Made by a program: the position numbers and the translations under genes. Positions 41,506-50,359 of a DNA stretch of 64,000 nt are shown one piece after another. Each line of letters starts with the position of its first letter. Within the stretch, counting starts at the first letter, position 1. This stretch comes from Clostridiales bacterium. GTDB lineage: Bacteria; Bacillota; Sulfobacillia; RBS10-35. The notes below the pieces were generated by a model. That model searched no databases, had not been told where the DNA came from, and saw only the letters and a list, made by a program, of their open reading frames with translations. The stretch spans positions 1 to 64,000 of the forward strand of contig JAHHQG010000024.1 in NCBI GenBank assembly GCA_018729555.1. Direction: 5' to 3'.

Positions 41506-42252
41506 ATGGCCGTGGAGCTTTTCCCTTACCTGGGGGTGGTGGCACGGGCGGCAGGGCTTTTGGGGAGCATGCCCGTCTTGGGGGGCTTCTACGTCCCCCG
41601 CCTTGTGCGGGTGGCCCTGGCCCTCTTGGTGGCCCTGGCCCTCTACCCGGCGGTGGCTGTCCCCTATCCGGAGGATCTTTTCACCGCTTCCCTCTGGATC
41701 CTCTCCGAGACCTTGACGGGCCTGGCCATCGGGTTTTTGGCCCAGATCCTCTTTTCCGCTTTCCAGATGGCGGGAAGCCTTCTGGATCTGGATCTGGGCC
41801 TGGGGGTGGCGGGCCTCCTCGACCCGGTGGGCCACCAGCCGGTCTCCATCCTGGGAAACTTCTTCAACCTGGTGGCGAGCCTCCTCTACTTTTGGACGGG
41901 GGCTTATGCTGTGCCCCTGATGGCCCTTCGCTACAGCTTTCAAGGCCTTCCCGCAGGCGGCTTTTTTGCCGCCGCCTTTTTCCCCGACATGGAGCGGGCC
42001 CTCAGCACCGCTTTCCTGGCGGCGGTGCAGCTGGCCCTCCCGGTCATCGCCGTGTCCTTTGTGGTGACGGTGGCCATGGCCGTCTTCGCCCGGGCCATCC
42101 CTCAGATGAACGTCTTTTTGCTGGGGCTTCCCTTGAAGATCGCCCTGGGGTTTTTGGCCTTGGGGCTTCTCTTTCCCGCCTACCGGGGGATGATGGAGGT
42201 CCTCTTTCCGGGTGAGGCGGCCCTTCTTCTGCCGGGAGGGATGCAGCCGTGA
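41506..42252 (+). CDS. fliR: flagellar export-gate protein FliR
   Basis: A protein of 248 residues with about six hydrophobic segments. Family-typical pieces include RLVRVALALLVALALYPAV, LTGLAIGFLAQILFSAFQMAG, a GLLDP segment near residue 106, and FARAIPQMNVFLLGLPLKIA. It caps the FliP-FliQ channel. It overlaps flhB by 4 nt. Confidence 0.94.
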   Translation: MAVELFPYLGVVARAAGLLGSMPVLGGFYVPRLVRVALALLVALALYPAVAVPYPEDLFTASLWILSETLTGLAIGFLAQILFSAFQMAGSLLDLDLGLGVAGLLDPVGHQPVSILGNFFNLVASLLYFWTGAYAVPLMALRYSFQGLPAGGFFAAAFFPDMERALSTAFLAAVQLALPVIAVSFVVTVAMAVFARAIPQMNVFLLGLPLKIALGFLALGLLFPAYRGMMEVLFPGEAALLLPGGMQP

Positions 42253-43310
42253 ACAGCGGGGAAGAAAAGCGCTTTCCGGCCACCCCCAGGCGGCGGGAGG
42301 AAGCCCGGCGCCGGGGGGAGGTGGCCCGCAGCGCCGACCTTTCGGCGGCCATCTCCCTTCTGGCGGGGGTGCTCCTCCTAAAGCTTCTGGGGGGAGCCTA
42401 CGTCCTCCAGTTCGTGGCCTGGGCCCAAGGGTTTTGGAGCCGCTTTGGGGTGGGGGACTGGACGGTGGAAGAGGTGCAAGAGCTCTTCGCCCAAGGGGTC
42501 TTCATGGGCCTGAAGCTCCTCCTTCCGCTGGGCCTGGGGCTTTTGGCGGTGGCCCTTTTGGGCGGGGTGGGGCAGGTGGGCCTTTCCTTCAACGGAAGCG
42601 GCCTGGTGCCCCAGTTTTCCCGCATCGATCCCATCAAGGGGCTCCAGCGCCTCTTTTCCACCCGGTCCCTGGTGGAGCTGGGAAAGGGCCTTTTGAAGAT
42701 GGCCCTTTTGGGGGGCCTCGCCTACAGCTCCCTCCGCCACCTGATGGACATGCTGCCCCTCTGGCTCCTTTCGGGGCCGGTGGCGGCCGCCGGCCATGTG
42801 GCAGGGGAGACCTATGGCCTGGTGATGAAGCTGGGGGCAGCTTACCTTCTGGTGTCAGCCCTGGATTATGCCTACCAGCGCTATTCCCTGGAGCAACGGC
42901 TGCGGATGACGGTCCGGGAGTGGAAAGAAGAGCTCCGCCAGACGGAGGGGGATCCCCAGGTTCGGATGCGGATCCGCAAGCGGCAGCGGGAGATGGCCCT
43001 AAGGCGGATGCTTCTGGATGTGAAGACGGCCGATGTGGTGGTGGTGAACCCCACCCACGTGGCGGTGGCCTTGCGGTATCGGGAGGATCGGGATCCGGCC
43101 CCCCGGGTGGTGGCCAAGGGGAAGGGCGCCTTGGCCCAGCGCCTTCGGCAGATCGCCTTTCGCCACGGGGTGGTCATCATGGAGGATCCCCCCCTGGCCC
43201 GGGCCCTCTACCGCTCCGTGCGGGTGGGCCAGGTGATCCCCGTGGAGCTTTACAAGGCGGTGGCAGAAGTTCTCGCCTTCGTCTGGAAAGTCAAGGGAAG
43301 GGTGGCGTAA
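42249..43310 (+). CDS. flhB: flagellar export switch protein FlhB
   Basis: A protein of 353 residues: a charged N-terminus with EEKRFPATPRRREEARRRGE, four membrane segments (about 30-205), and a cytosolic domain with the autocleavage motif NPTH in VVVVNPTHVAVALRYR (about residue 262). Autocleavage switches export from hook to filament substrates. The GTG start overlaps fliR; flhA begins 3 nt downstream. Confidence 0.95.
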   Translation: MNSGEEKRFPATPRRREEARRRGEVARSADLSAAISLLAGVLLLKLLGGAYVLQFVAWAQGFWSRFGVGDWTVEEVQELFAQGVFMGLKLLLPLGLGLLAVALLGGVGQVGLSFNGSGLVPQFSRIDPIKGLQRLFSTRSLVELGKGLLKMALLGGLAYSSLRHLMDMLPLWLLSGPVAAAGHVAGETYGLVMKLGAAYLLVSALDYAYQRYSLEQRLRMTVREWKEELRQTEGDPQVRMRIRKRQREMALRRMLLDVKTADVVVVNPTHVAVALRYREDRDPAPRVVAKGKGALAQRLRQIAFRHGVVIMEDPPLARALYRSVRVGQVIPVELYKAVAEVLAFVWKVKGRVA

Positions 43311-43313
43311 GGG

Positions 43314-45326
43314 ATGCGGGCGGGCATCAGCGATCTTCTGGTAGGAGCCGGCCTCATCGTCATCGTCCTCATGATGGTGGTGCCCCTGCCGGCCAGCTGG
43401 CTCAGCCTTCTCATCGCCCTCAACATCGGCTTTTCCCTGGCCCTCCTCCTCTCCACCACCTACCTCACCGATCCCTTGGAGCTCTCCATCTTCCCCAGCC
43501 TCCTTTTGATCATCACCCTCTTTCGCCTCGCTCTGAACGTCTCCGCCACCCGCCTCATCCTTCTCCACGGCGATGCCGGGGTGGTGGTGCAAAAGTTCGG
43601 GGAAGTGGTGGTGGGGGGAAACCCCCTGGTGGGCTTCATCATGTTTTTGATCTTGGCCCTCATCCAGTTCCTGGTCATCACCCGGGGGGCCGAGCGGGTG
43701 GCGGAGGTGGCGGCCCGCTTCACCCTGGATGCCATGCCGGGAAAGCAGATGGCCATCGATGCCGATCTCAGCGCCGGCATCATCGACGAGGCGGAAGCCC
43801 GGGAGAGGCGGCGGAAGATCCAGCAGGAAGCCGATTTCTACGGAGCCATGGACGGCGCCAGCAAGTTCGTCAAAGGGGATGCCATCGCGGCCCTGGTGAT
43901 CATCGCCATCAACATCGTGGGCGGGCTCATCGTGGGCCTCTGGCAAAAGGGGATGGACATCATGGGGGCCCTCCAGCACTACACCCTCCTTACGGTGGGG
44001 GAAGGGCTTTCGGCCCAGATCCCCGCCCTTTTGGTTTCCACCTCGGCGGGCATCATGGTGACCCGGGCGGCGGCCAAGGATCAGCTGGGGCAGGAGATCC
44101 GCCTGCAGCTCTTGGGGCGCTCCCGGCCCCTCATGGTGGCCGGAGGCGCCCTCCTTCTCATGGGCCTGGTGCCGGGGCTTCCCACCTGGCCCTTCCTCCT
44201 CCTGGGGGCGGCCTTCCTCCTGGTGGCGGGGCAGGTCCTGCGGGCGGAAAAGGGCAGGGAGGCCCAAAAGCCAATGGAAGCCATCCAGCCCAAGGAGCCC
44301 ACATCGCCGGAAGAGGCAGCTTCCCTGGTGACGGTCCAGCCCATGGAGATCGAGCTGGGCTACGGCCTTTTGCCCCTGGCGGAAGGGCCTTCCGGGGGAG
44401 AGCTCATGGCCCGCATCGGCTCCATCCGAAGGCATGTGGCCCGGGAGCTGGGCCTTATCCTTCCGCTGGTGCGGGTGCGGGACAACATGGAGCTTTTGCC
44501 CCAGGAGTACCGGGTGCGGGTGCGGGGTGTGGAGGTGGGCCGGGGGGAGATTTACCTGGACCGCTTCCTGGCCATCGATCCGGGGGGTCTGCAGGATGAG
44601 TTCCCCGGCATTCCCACGAGGGAGCCTGCCTTTGGCCTTCCGGCCATGTGGATCCGCAAAGAGGATCGGGAGGGGGCGGAGGCCGCCGGATACACGGTGG
44701 TGGATCCCGCCTCCGTCATGGCCACCCACCTGATGGAGCTGGTGCGCCGCCATGCCGCCGATCTTCTGACCCGCCAGGAGGTGAAGGCCATGCTGGATGT
44801 CCTTCGGGAGGAGAGCCCGGCCGTGGTGGACGACATCGTGCCGGGGACCGTCTCCATGACCCTCCTCCACCGGGTGCTGCAAAACCTCCTTCGGGAGCAG
44901 GTGCCTATCCGGGATCTGGTGACCATCCTCGAGACCCTGGCCCAGGTGGCGGGGCAAAACCCCGACCCCGAGGCGGCGACGGAAGCGGTGCGGGGGGCCC
45001 TGGCCCGGCAGATCACGGCCCGCCTTCCCGTGGAAGGGGGCCAGCTTTCGGTGGTGGCCTTGGCGCCCCGGGCGGAGGAGGAGCTGGCCCAAGCCCTTCG
45101 CGGGGGCGATGTGCCGGCCGAGCGGCTCCAGGAGATCCGCAAGAAGACCCACGAGGCCATCATGGCCATGCGGGCGAGGGGCCAGAGGCCGGTGGTCCTC
45201 TGCTCCCCCGGGGCCCGCCTCTCTCTACGGCGCCTCATCGAGCGACAGCACGGGGATGTGCCGGTGGTGGCCTACCACGAGCTGGCGGGGGATATCCAGG
45301 TGAAGGCCGTGGAGGTGGTGGATTAG
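43314..45326 (+). CDS. flhA: flagellar export-gate protein FlhA
   Basis: A protein of 670 residues: about eight membrane helices in the first ~320 residues with the FHIPEP-type loop (AARFTLDAMPGKQMAIDADL; ADFYGAMDGASKFVKGDAIA), and a large cytosolic domain binding export substrates and chaperones. RRLIERQHGDVPVVAYHEL near the end is typical. The stop directly abuts the flhF ATG. Confidence 0.96.
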   Translation: MRAGISDLLVGAGLIVIVLMMVVPLPASWLSLLIALNIGFSLALLLSTTYLTDPLELSIFPSLLLIITLFRLALNVSATRLILLHGDAGVVVQKFGEVVVGGNPLVGFIMFLILALIQFLVITRGAERVAEVAARFTLDAMPGKQMAIDADLSAGIIDEAEARERRRKIQQEADFYGAMDGASKFVKGDAIAALVIIAINIVGGLIVGLWQKGMDIMGALQHYTLLTVGEGLSAQIPALLVSTSAGIMVTRAAAKDQLGQEIRLQLLGRSRPLMVAGGALLLMGLVPGLPTWPFLLLGAAFLLVAGQVLRAEKGREAQKPMEAIQPKEPTSPEEAASLVTVQPMEIELGYGLLPLAEGPSGGELMARIGSIRRHVARELGLILPLVRVRDNMELLPQEYRVRVRGVEVGRGEIYLDRFLAIDPGGLQDEFPGIPTREPAFGLPAMWIRKEDREGAEAAGYTVVDPASVMATHLMELVRRHAADLLTRQEVKAMLDVLREESPAVVDDIVPGTVSMTLLHRVLQNLLREQVPIRDLVTILETLAQVAGQNPDPEAATEAVRGALARQITARLPVEGGQLSVVALAPRAEEELAQALRGGDVPAERLQEIRKKTHEAIMAMRARGQRPVVLCSPGARLSLRRLIERQHGDVPVVAYHELAGDIQVKAVEVVD

Positions 45327-46100
45327 ATGATCATCCGGAGGTTTGAAGCCCGGGATATGGACGAGGCGGTGAAGAAGATCCGGGAGGCCATCGGGCCCGA
45401 TGCCCTCCTCCTTTCGGCCCGCCCCCGGAAAAAGGGGTTTCCCTGGCGACGGGAAGAGGTCCTGGAGGTGACGGCGGCGGTGCCCCCCGGGCCCCCGAAG
45501 GAAGCTCAGGAGCTGGAGGCCCTGCGGCGGGAGATCCTTTCCGCCCCTCCCCAGCCGGCCCGCCCGTGGTGGGTGCTGGTGGGGCCCAGCGGCGGGGGGA
45601 AGACCACCTTGGCGGGGTCCCTCACCCTGGAGGCCCTCCAGGAGGGTAAGCACCCCCTCTTGGTGGCGGCAGGGGTCTACCGGGCGGCGGCCCTGGCCCA
45701 GGTGAGGGCCCTCGCCCTGGCGACGGGGGCTTCCTTTCGGGAAGCGGGGAGCCCCCGGACCCTGGAAACCCTCCTCCAGCATCCGGGGGGAGGGGTGGTG
45801 GATATCCCCGGGTTCAATATCCGCCAGCCCAAAGAGACGGAATCCTTCCGGTCGTGGCTTCCCGTCCTCAGGGGCTGCCGGCTGGTCTTGGTGTGGCCGG
45901 CGCCCTACCAGGGGCCCGATGCCCCCTTCACCCTGGCGGCCTACCGGCAGCTGGGGATCCGGGAAGCCCTTCTCACCAAAGTGGATGAGACCACCCATCC
46001 CCAGGGGGCGGAAGAGCTCCTTTCGGAGCAGGGGTTCACCCTTTTGGGGTGGCGGGGAAGCCCCCATATGGGGGAGCCGGTGAACTGGGAGAGGAGGTGA
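45327..46100 (+). CDS. flhF: FlhF-like SRP-type GTPase, short and motif-altered
   Basis: A protein of 257 residues against about 360-390 in usual FlhF. The opening IRRFEARDMDEAVKKIREAI and DALLLSARP are the FlhF B-domain start. G1 is intact (GPSGGGKTT, 86-94) and G4 is TKVD (217-220), but the DTYR motif reads AGVYR (Asp lost, near 114-119) and DTAGR reads DIPGF (159-163). FlhF normally places flagella at the pole or sets number. GTP binding may survive while hydrolysis is doubtful. It starts at the flhA stop. Confidence 0.82.
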   Translation: MIIRRFEARDMDEAVKKIREAIGPDALLLSARPRKKGFPWRREEVLEVTAAVPPGPPKEAQELEALRREILSAPPQPARPWWVLVGPSGGGKTTLAGSLTLEALQEGKHPLLVAAGVYRAAALAQVRALALATGASFREAGSPRTLETLLQHPGGGVVDIPGFNIRQPKETESFRSWLPVLRGCRLVLVWPAPYQGPDAPFTLAAYRQLGIREALLTKVDETTHPQGAEELLSEQGFTLLGWRGSPHMGEPVNWERR

Positions 46101-46105
46101 GGACC

Positions 46106-47221
46106 TTGGCGGTCATCCGCATCCAGGGCCGGCGGCCGGGAGCCGGCGTCCGCACCCTGGGCCACCACCTGGCGGCCGCCCTTCGGCGCCTGGGAAAAGA
46201 CGCCCTCTTTGAGGACCTCCGCGGCGGCCCCCGCGTGGATCGACCCCTTTCCGGCGGGAGGGAGGCTTCGGTCCGGGTGGTGGCCTCAAAGGAGCCCCTT
46301 CCCGAGGAAAGGGCGGTTATCTGGGTGCTCCTCCCCGGGGATCCTCTCCCGGAGGACGGCCAGAGCTGGCTCCTTTTCAACCGCCAGGAGAAAAAGGGGG
46401 AGGGAGCGGGGGAGAGGGTCTTGGGTTTTATCCCCGAAGAGCCTTGTTTTTCCCGAGCCTTTGAGGAGGGAAAGGACCTCTTTACCCTCTGCCCCGAAGG
46501 GGAAGGGGCGAAGGCCCTCCTCCAGGCGGCAGCCCGGCTCCAGCGGGCCCTTCGCGAAGGGGAGGCCCCTCCCTCTCGACGGCGGCAGGACGAAGAAGCC
46601 GGGGAGCCGGCCTCCTTTTCGCAGGCGGCCCCGAAGGTCAACCAGAAGGTGGTCCTCCGGGACGAGGAGGGCGAATCCTACGGGTCCTTCGTGGAAGAGG
46701 TGGAAGGGTCTTGGGTGACGGTGGCAGTCCCCATGCGGAGGATGGTGGCCCTCCAAGGGAAGCCCGGAAGCGCCTTTCTTTTGGAGTACGGCGACGGCAC
46801 GGCCGTCTTCCAGTTCCCCGCCGCCTTGGTGGAAGTGGGGCCCCATGGGTGGCGCCTTCAGGTGGAGGAAAAGGGCCTCCGGCGGCAGCGGCGCCGGTAC
46901 CTTCGGTGGCCGGTGGTCCTTCCCGTGAAGGTCTGGTGGGAGGGCAAGGCCCTCGAAGGCCGCACCGCCGACATCAGCGGGGGAGGTCTCCTGGCGGTCC
47001 TTCCCCAGTGGATCCCCGTCGGGAAGAAGGTGACGGTCCTCCTCCAGCTTCCCGAGCGGGAGATCCGGGGGGAGGCCCGGGTGGTGCGGGAGCTCCCCAG
47101 GCTTCCCCAGGGCTATCGCTTTGGCCTGGAGTGGCAGAACCTCCGCATGGCCGACGAAGATGCCATCGTCCGCTTCATCTTTCGTCAGCAGCAAAAGGCC
47201 CGCCGCCAGGGCTTGCTGTGA
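46106..47221 (+). CDS. degenerate FlhG/MinD-like domain fused to a YcgR-PilZ module
   Basis: A protein of 371 residues. Residues 1-150 look like a shrunken FlhG: AVIRIQGRRPGAGVRTLGHH where MinD-type proteins have the GKGGVGKT P-loop (Lys lost), and VLGFIPEEPCFSRAFEEGKD like FlhG's GxIPxDpxVrxAv segment. After a linker, residues 176-256 resemble the YcgR N-domain and 260-365 a PilZ domain with the c-di-GMP residues RRRYLR (262-267) and DISGGG (289-294). It takes the flhG place after flhF. TTG 46106 has GAGGAGGT 7 nt upstream; GTG 46097 is an alternative. Confidence 0.85.
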   Translation: MAVIRIQGRRPGAGVRTLGHHLAAALRRLGKDALFEDLRGGPRVDRPLSGGREASVRVVASKEPLPEERAVIWVLLPGDPLPEDGQSWLLFNRQEKKGEGAGERVLGFIPEEPCFSRAFEEGKDLFTLCPEGEGAKALLQAAARLQRALREGEAPPSRRRQDEEAGEPASFSQAAPKVNQKVVLRDEEGESYGSFVEEVEGSWVTVAVPMRRMVALQGKPGSAFLLEYGDGTAVFQFPAALVEVGPHGWRLQVEEKGLRRQRRRYLRWPVVLPVKVWWEGKALEGRTADISGGGLLAVLPQWIPVGKKVTVLLQLPEREIRGEARVVRELPRLPQGYRFGLEWQNLRMADEDAIVRFIFRQQQKARRQGLL

Positions 47222-47236
47222 GAAAGGAGGGAGATC

Positions 47237-48022
47237 ATGGCTCGGCCGGAACCCACCGGCGATGACCTCTGGGAGGCCTACAAGGGATGGCAGGACGAGG
47301 AAGCCTACGAAAAGCTGGTGGAGCGGTACCTTCCCCTGGTGAAGTACGTGGCGGGAAGGCTGGCCATGGGCCTGCCGGCCCATGTGGACATGGAGGATCT
47401 CTACAGCTACGGGGTTTTTGGCCTCCTGGACGCGTTGAGGAAATACGATCCTTCGCGGGGCGTCAAGTTTGAGACCTACGCTTTTACCCGTATCCGGGGC
47501 GCCATCCTGGACGGCCTGCGAGAGCTGGATTGGGTGCCCAGCTCCCTCCGGCAAAAGGCCCGCCGCCTGGAGCAGGCCTACGGGGCTTTGGAGGCCCGGC
47601 TGGGACGGCCTGCGGAAGACCGGGAGGTGGCGGAGGCCCTGGGCATGGACGAAGAGGCGCTGCAGCAGCTTCTGGTGGATATCAGCCGGGTGACGGTGGC
47701 CTCGCTGGACGATGCCGCGTGGAATCGCGATGAAGAGGGAGAGGGAGACCTGCCCCTCCGGGACATGGTGGCCGACGACAGGGCGGCGGATCCTTTTGAA
47801 GAAGCTTACCTTCGGGAGCGCCAGGCCCTTTTGGCCCAGGCCATCGATCGGCTGCCGGAAAAGGAGCGGCTGGTCATCGCCCTCTACTACTACGAGGGAT
47901 TGACGGTCACGGAGATCGCCCGGGTGATGAAGCTCTCGGTGTCCCGCGTCAGCCAGCTTCACTCCAAGGCGGTCCTCCGGCTCCGGGGCCGTCTTTCCCG
48001 CCAGAGGGAGGCCTTGCGATGA
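47237..48022 (+). CDS. sigD: flagellar RNA polymerase sigma factor SigD/FliA
   Basis: A protein of 261 residues, the sigma-28 factor for late flagellar genes. Region 2 is LEKLVERYLPLVKYVAG-like near residue 25 with MEDLYSYGVFGLLDALRKYD and FETYAFTRIRGAILDGLREL; region 4 is LPEKERLVIALYYYEGLT then EIARVMKLSVSRVSQLHSKA. The ATG follows AAAGGAGGG. In Bacillus the che genes precede sigD; here they are absent. No flgM is in the window. Confidence 0.95.
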   Translation: MARPEPTGDDLWEAYKGWQDEEAYEKLVERYLPLVKYVAGRLAMGLPAHVDMEDLYSYGVFGLLDALRKYDPSRGVKFETYAFTRIRGAILDGLRELDWVPSSLRQKARRLEQAYGALEARLGRPAEDREVAEALGMDEEALQQLLVDISRVTVASLDDAAWNRDEEGEGDLPLRDMVADDRAADPFEEAYLRERQALLAQAIDRLPEKERLVIALYYYEGLTVTEIARVMKLSVSRVSQLHSKAVLRLRGRLSRQREALR

Positions 48023-48306
48023 ATCCGGGGGAAGCCCGGGGTGTCCCCGGGGCGGGGGAAGTGGAACGGGTGGAATGGGTGCAGCGGGCGGCCTGGGAAG
48101 GCCAGCTCCACGCAAAGCGGGCGGCCCAGCGGGCAAGGGAGCGGCGAAAACTGCGGCGGGTCCTTCCCTTTGGGCCGGGAGGAGAGGCAGCTTTGGAAGG
48201 AGAGAAGCCCGCGGCGGAAGGCGTTTGGCGGTATAGCTCCAGTGCCAAGAAAGAGCGAGACCGGGGGGATGAAGGAGGGTTTCTCGATATCCAGGTCCTT
48301 TCCTGA
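48019..48306 (+). CDS. small charged protein after sigD, unknown
   Basis: A protein of 95 residues, overlapping sigD by 4 nt (ATGA), so probably co-translated. The middle (about 28-48) is strongly basic and helical, rich in Arg/Ala (RAAQRARERRKLRR); the end GGFLDIQVLS is hydrophobic. No family is recognised. A small inverted repeat, GGATGG with CCATCC, lies just downstream (48322-48339). Confidence 0.55.
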   Translation: MNPGEARGVPGAGEVERVEWVQRAAWEGQLHAKRAAQRARERRKLRRVLPFGPGGEAALEGEKPAAEGVWRYSSSAKKERDRGDEGGFLDIQVLS

Positions 48307-48369
48307 AGCATAGGAGCGGAAGGATGGGGCATACCATCCAGGGGGTTGTCCCTTTCGGAGGTGGGATGG

Positions 48370-48879
48370 TTGCCCATGAAATCGGCCGGTTATTTCGTGG
48401 CGGGGCTCCTTTTCGGGCTCTTCCTGGAAGCGAGCCTCCTTTTTGTCTGGGTGGAGCGGGAAGGCATCCGGGTGGTCCTGGAGACAGACCCTTTAAGGGA
48501 AGCCATCCAGGCCCAGATCGAAGGCGAAGTGGCCCAAAGGCTTCCTCAGATCCTGGCGGAGGTCCGCCAGCAGGTGCCGGAAAAGGTGGCGGCGCAGGTG
48601 GATAAGGAGCTGGGGGAGACCTCCTTCACCTTGTACGGGGTGCGGGTGGAGCTTCCGCCTTCTGCCACGGAAGGGGTCCGGCGGAAGCTCAAAGAAGAGA
48701 TCACCAAGGAATTTCAGCGGGAGCTGGACGAGCTGGACGTCACGGCCATGGCCCAGAGCTGGGCCAAGGAGGCCACGGTGGCGGTGGAATCCCTTTTGCG
48801 CCAGGAGATGGCCGACTGGGTGGTATCCTGGGAGCTCTTTCCCGGCCTTTCCCTTCCAGTTTTCGTCGACATGCGCTGA
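48370..48879 (+). CDS. membrane-anchored helical protein, positional analogue of SwrB
   Basis: A protein of 169 residues with one N-terminal membrane helix (about 4-25) and a soluble helical part rich in Glu/Gln/Val (about 40-80), then a mixed domain. The layout, size and place after sigD recall SwrB of Bacillus (about 167 residues), which promotes FliP function, but I see no convincing sequence identity. TTG 48370 has GGAGG 8 nt upstream; ATG 48376 is an alternative. The rpsB promoter overlaps its 3' end. Confidence 0.6.
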   Translation: MPMKSAGYFVAGLLFGLFLEASLLFVWVEREGIRVVLETDPLREAIQAQIEGEVAQRLPQILAEVRQQVPEKVAAQVDKELGETSFTLYGVRVELPPSATEGVRRKLKEEITKEFQRELDELDVTAMAQSWAKEATVAVESLLRQEMADWVVSWELFPGLSLPVFVDMR

Positions 48880-48894
48880 TCCCTGTGGTATAGT
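48866..48894 (+). promoter_or_regulatory. sigma-A-type promoter of rpsB-tsf
   Basis: TCGACA (48866-48871), a 17-nt spacer and TATAGT (48889-48894), the latter preceded by TG as an extended -10, form a strong promoter inside the end of the previous gene. Transcription should start near 48901, about 120 nt before rpsB. Confidence 0.8.
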
Positions 48895-48911
48895 GCCCAG
48901 CGGACAACGCA

Positions 48912-48991
48912 CGCTTTCCGGCATCCCCTTTGGGGGTGCTTGGGCTGCGGGTGGCCCCTCGGGGCTGGCAGCCAGCGCCAGTGGGAAAGCG
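48912..48991 (+). promoter_or_regulatory. structured rpsB leader, possible autoregulatory element
   Basis: CGCTTTCC (48912-48919) pairs perfectly with GGAAAGCG (48984-48991), enclosing an 8-bp hairpin at 48921-48939 (one G-T pair, TTT loop) and smaller hairpins around 48954-48975. The multi-branched fold between promoter and rpsB suggests feedback control by ribosomal protein S2, as known for rpsB leaders in other bacteria; I cannot match it to a named family. Confidence 0.6.
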
Positions 48992-49021
48992 GAAGCCAAC
49001 CCGGAAAGGATGGATGGATCG

Positions 49022-49747
49022 TTGACCGTCGTGCAGATGAAGCAGCTCCTTGAAGCAGGGGTCCACTTCGGCCACCAGACCCGCCGGTGGAACCCCAAGA
49101 TGGCCCCTTACATTTTCACGGAGCGGAACGGCATTTACATCATCGACCTCCAGAAGACGGTCCGCCTTCTGGAAGAGGCCTACCATTTCCTCCGCCAGGT
49201 GGCCCAGGACGGAGGCACCGTCCTCTTTGTCGGAACCAAGAAGCAGGCGCAGGAGAGCATCGCCGAGGAGGCCACCCGGTGCGGGATGCCTTACGTGAAC
49301 GTCCGCTGGCTGGGGGGTACCCTCACCAACTTCCAGACCATCTACCGGCGTCTCCGGCGCCTGGAAGAGCTCATCCAGATGGAAGACGAAGGCTACTTCC
49401 AGAAGCTCCCCAAGAAGGAGGCGGCTCGCCTGTTGGATGAAAAGGCCCGCCTGCAGAAGTACCTGGGGGGCATGCGGGGGATGAAGAACCTCCCCAACGC
49501 CCTCTTCGTGGTGGATCCCCGCAAGGAGCACATCGCCGTGAAGGAAGCCCGCAAGCTGGGGATTCCCATCGTGGGGTTGGTGGACACCAACTGCGATCCC
49601 GAGGATGTGGATTACGTCATCCCCGGCAACGACGACGCCATCCGGGCGGTGCGGCTCATCGCGGGGAAGATGGCCGATGCCATCCTGGAGGGCCGGCAGG
49701 GCGTGGAAGTGACGGAGGATGCCGAGGCGGAGACGGAGACGGCATAA
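49022..49747 (+). CDS. rpsB: 30S ribosomal protein S2
   Basis: A protein of 241 residues. [20 protein letters not shown] opens the S2 family, followed by [32 protein letters not shown] and [22 protein letters not shown] 49022 agrees with homologues and has AAGGATGG about 8 nt upstream; ATG 49010 would add four residues but has no spaced ribosome-binding site. It is paired with tsf as usual. Confidence 0.95.
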   Translation: MTVVQMKQLLEAGVHFGHQTRRWNPKMAPYIFTERNGIYIIDLQKTVRLLEEAYHFLRQVAQDGGTVLFVGTKKQAQESIAEEATRCGMPYVNVRWLGGTLTNFQTIYRRLRRLEELIQMEDEGYFQKLPKKEAARLLDEKARLQKYLGGMRGMKNLPNALFVVDPRKEHIAVKEARKLGIPIVGLVDTNCDPEDVDYVIPGNDDAIRAVRLIAGKMADAILEGRQGVEVTEDAEAETETA

Positions 49748-49762
49748 CGTAAGGAGGGTTTT

Positions 49763-50359
49763 ATGGCTACCATTACGCCGCAGCTGGTGAAGGAACTGAG
49801 GGAACGCACGGGAGCCGGAATGATGGACTGCAAGAAGGCCCTGGAGGCCACGGGAGGCGACATCGAAGAAGCCATCCAGTGGCTCAGGAAGAAGGGCCTC
49901 AGCCAGGCGGCCAAGCTGGCGGAACGGACCGCCAAGGAGGGCCTGGTGGGGGCCTACATCCACGGCGGCGGGCGCATCGGGGTCCTGGTGGAGATCTCCT
50001 GCGAGACGGATTTCGTGGCCCGCACGGAGGATTTCCAGGAGCTGGTGAAAGATGTGGCCATGCACATCGCCGCCAGCAATCCCCGCTTTATCCGACGGGA
50101 AGATGTGCCGGAGGAGGTCCTGCGCCAGGAGCAGGAGATCCAGTTGGCCCGGGTGCGGGAAGAGGGGAAGCCCGAGCATGTGGCCCAGCGCATCGTGGAA
50201 GGGCGCATGGCCAAATTCTTTGAAGAGGTCTGCCTCCTGGAGCAGCCGTTTGTGAAGGATCCCCAGAAGACGGTGGCGGAGCGGGTCCAGGAGACCAGCG
50301 CCAAGCTGGGCGAAAAGATCGAAGTCCGCCGCTTTGCGCGCTTCGAGGTGGGCCGGTAA
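49763..50359 (+). CDS. tsf: elongation factor Ts, short form
   Basis: A protein of 198 residues that recharges EF-Tu with [23 protein letters not shown] and [16 protein letters not shown] are diagnostic. It lacks the second half of the long core of E. coli EF-Ts (282 residues), like the short Thermus type. AAGGAGGG precedes the ATG. pyrH starts on the base after its stop. Confidence 0.95.
   Translation: MATITPQLVKELRERTGAGMMDCKKALEATGGDIEEAIQWLRKKGLSQAAKLAERTAKEGLVGAYIHGGGRIGVLVEISCETDFVARTEDFQELVKDVAMHIAASNPRFIRREDVPEEVLRQEQEIQLARVREEGKPEHVAQRIVEGRMAKFFEEVCLLEQPFVKDPQKTVAERVQETSAKLGEKIEVRRFARFEVGR

Noticed and set aside
48324-48605. Alternative frame starting at ATG 48324
   Set aside because: It is Gly/Pro/Arg-rich and lies in a different frame from the membrane-anchored protein, whose hydrophobic anchor and codon pattern are convincing.
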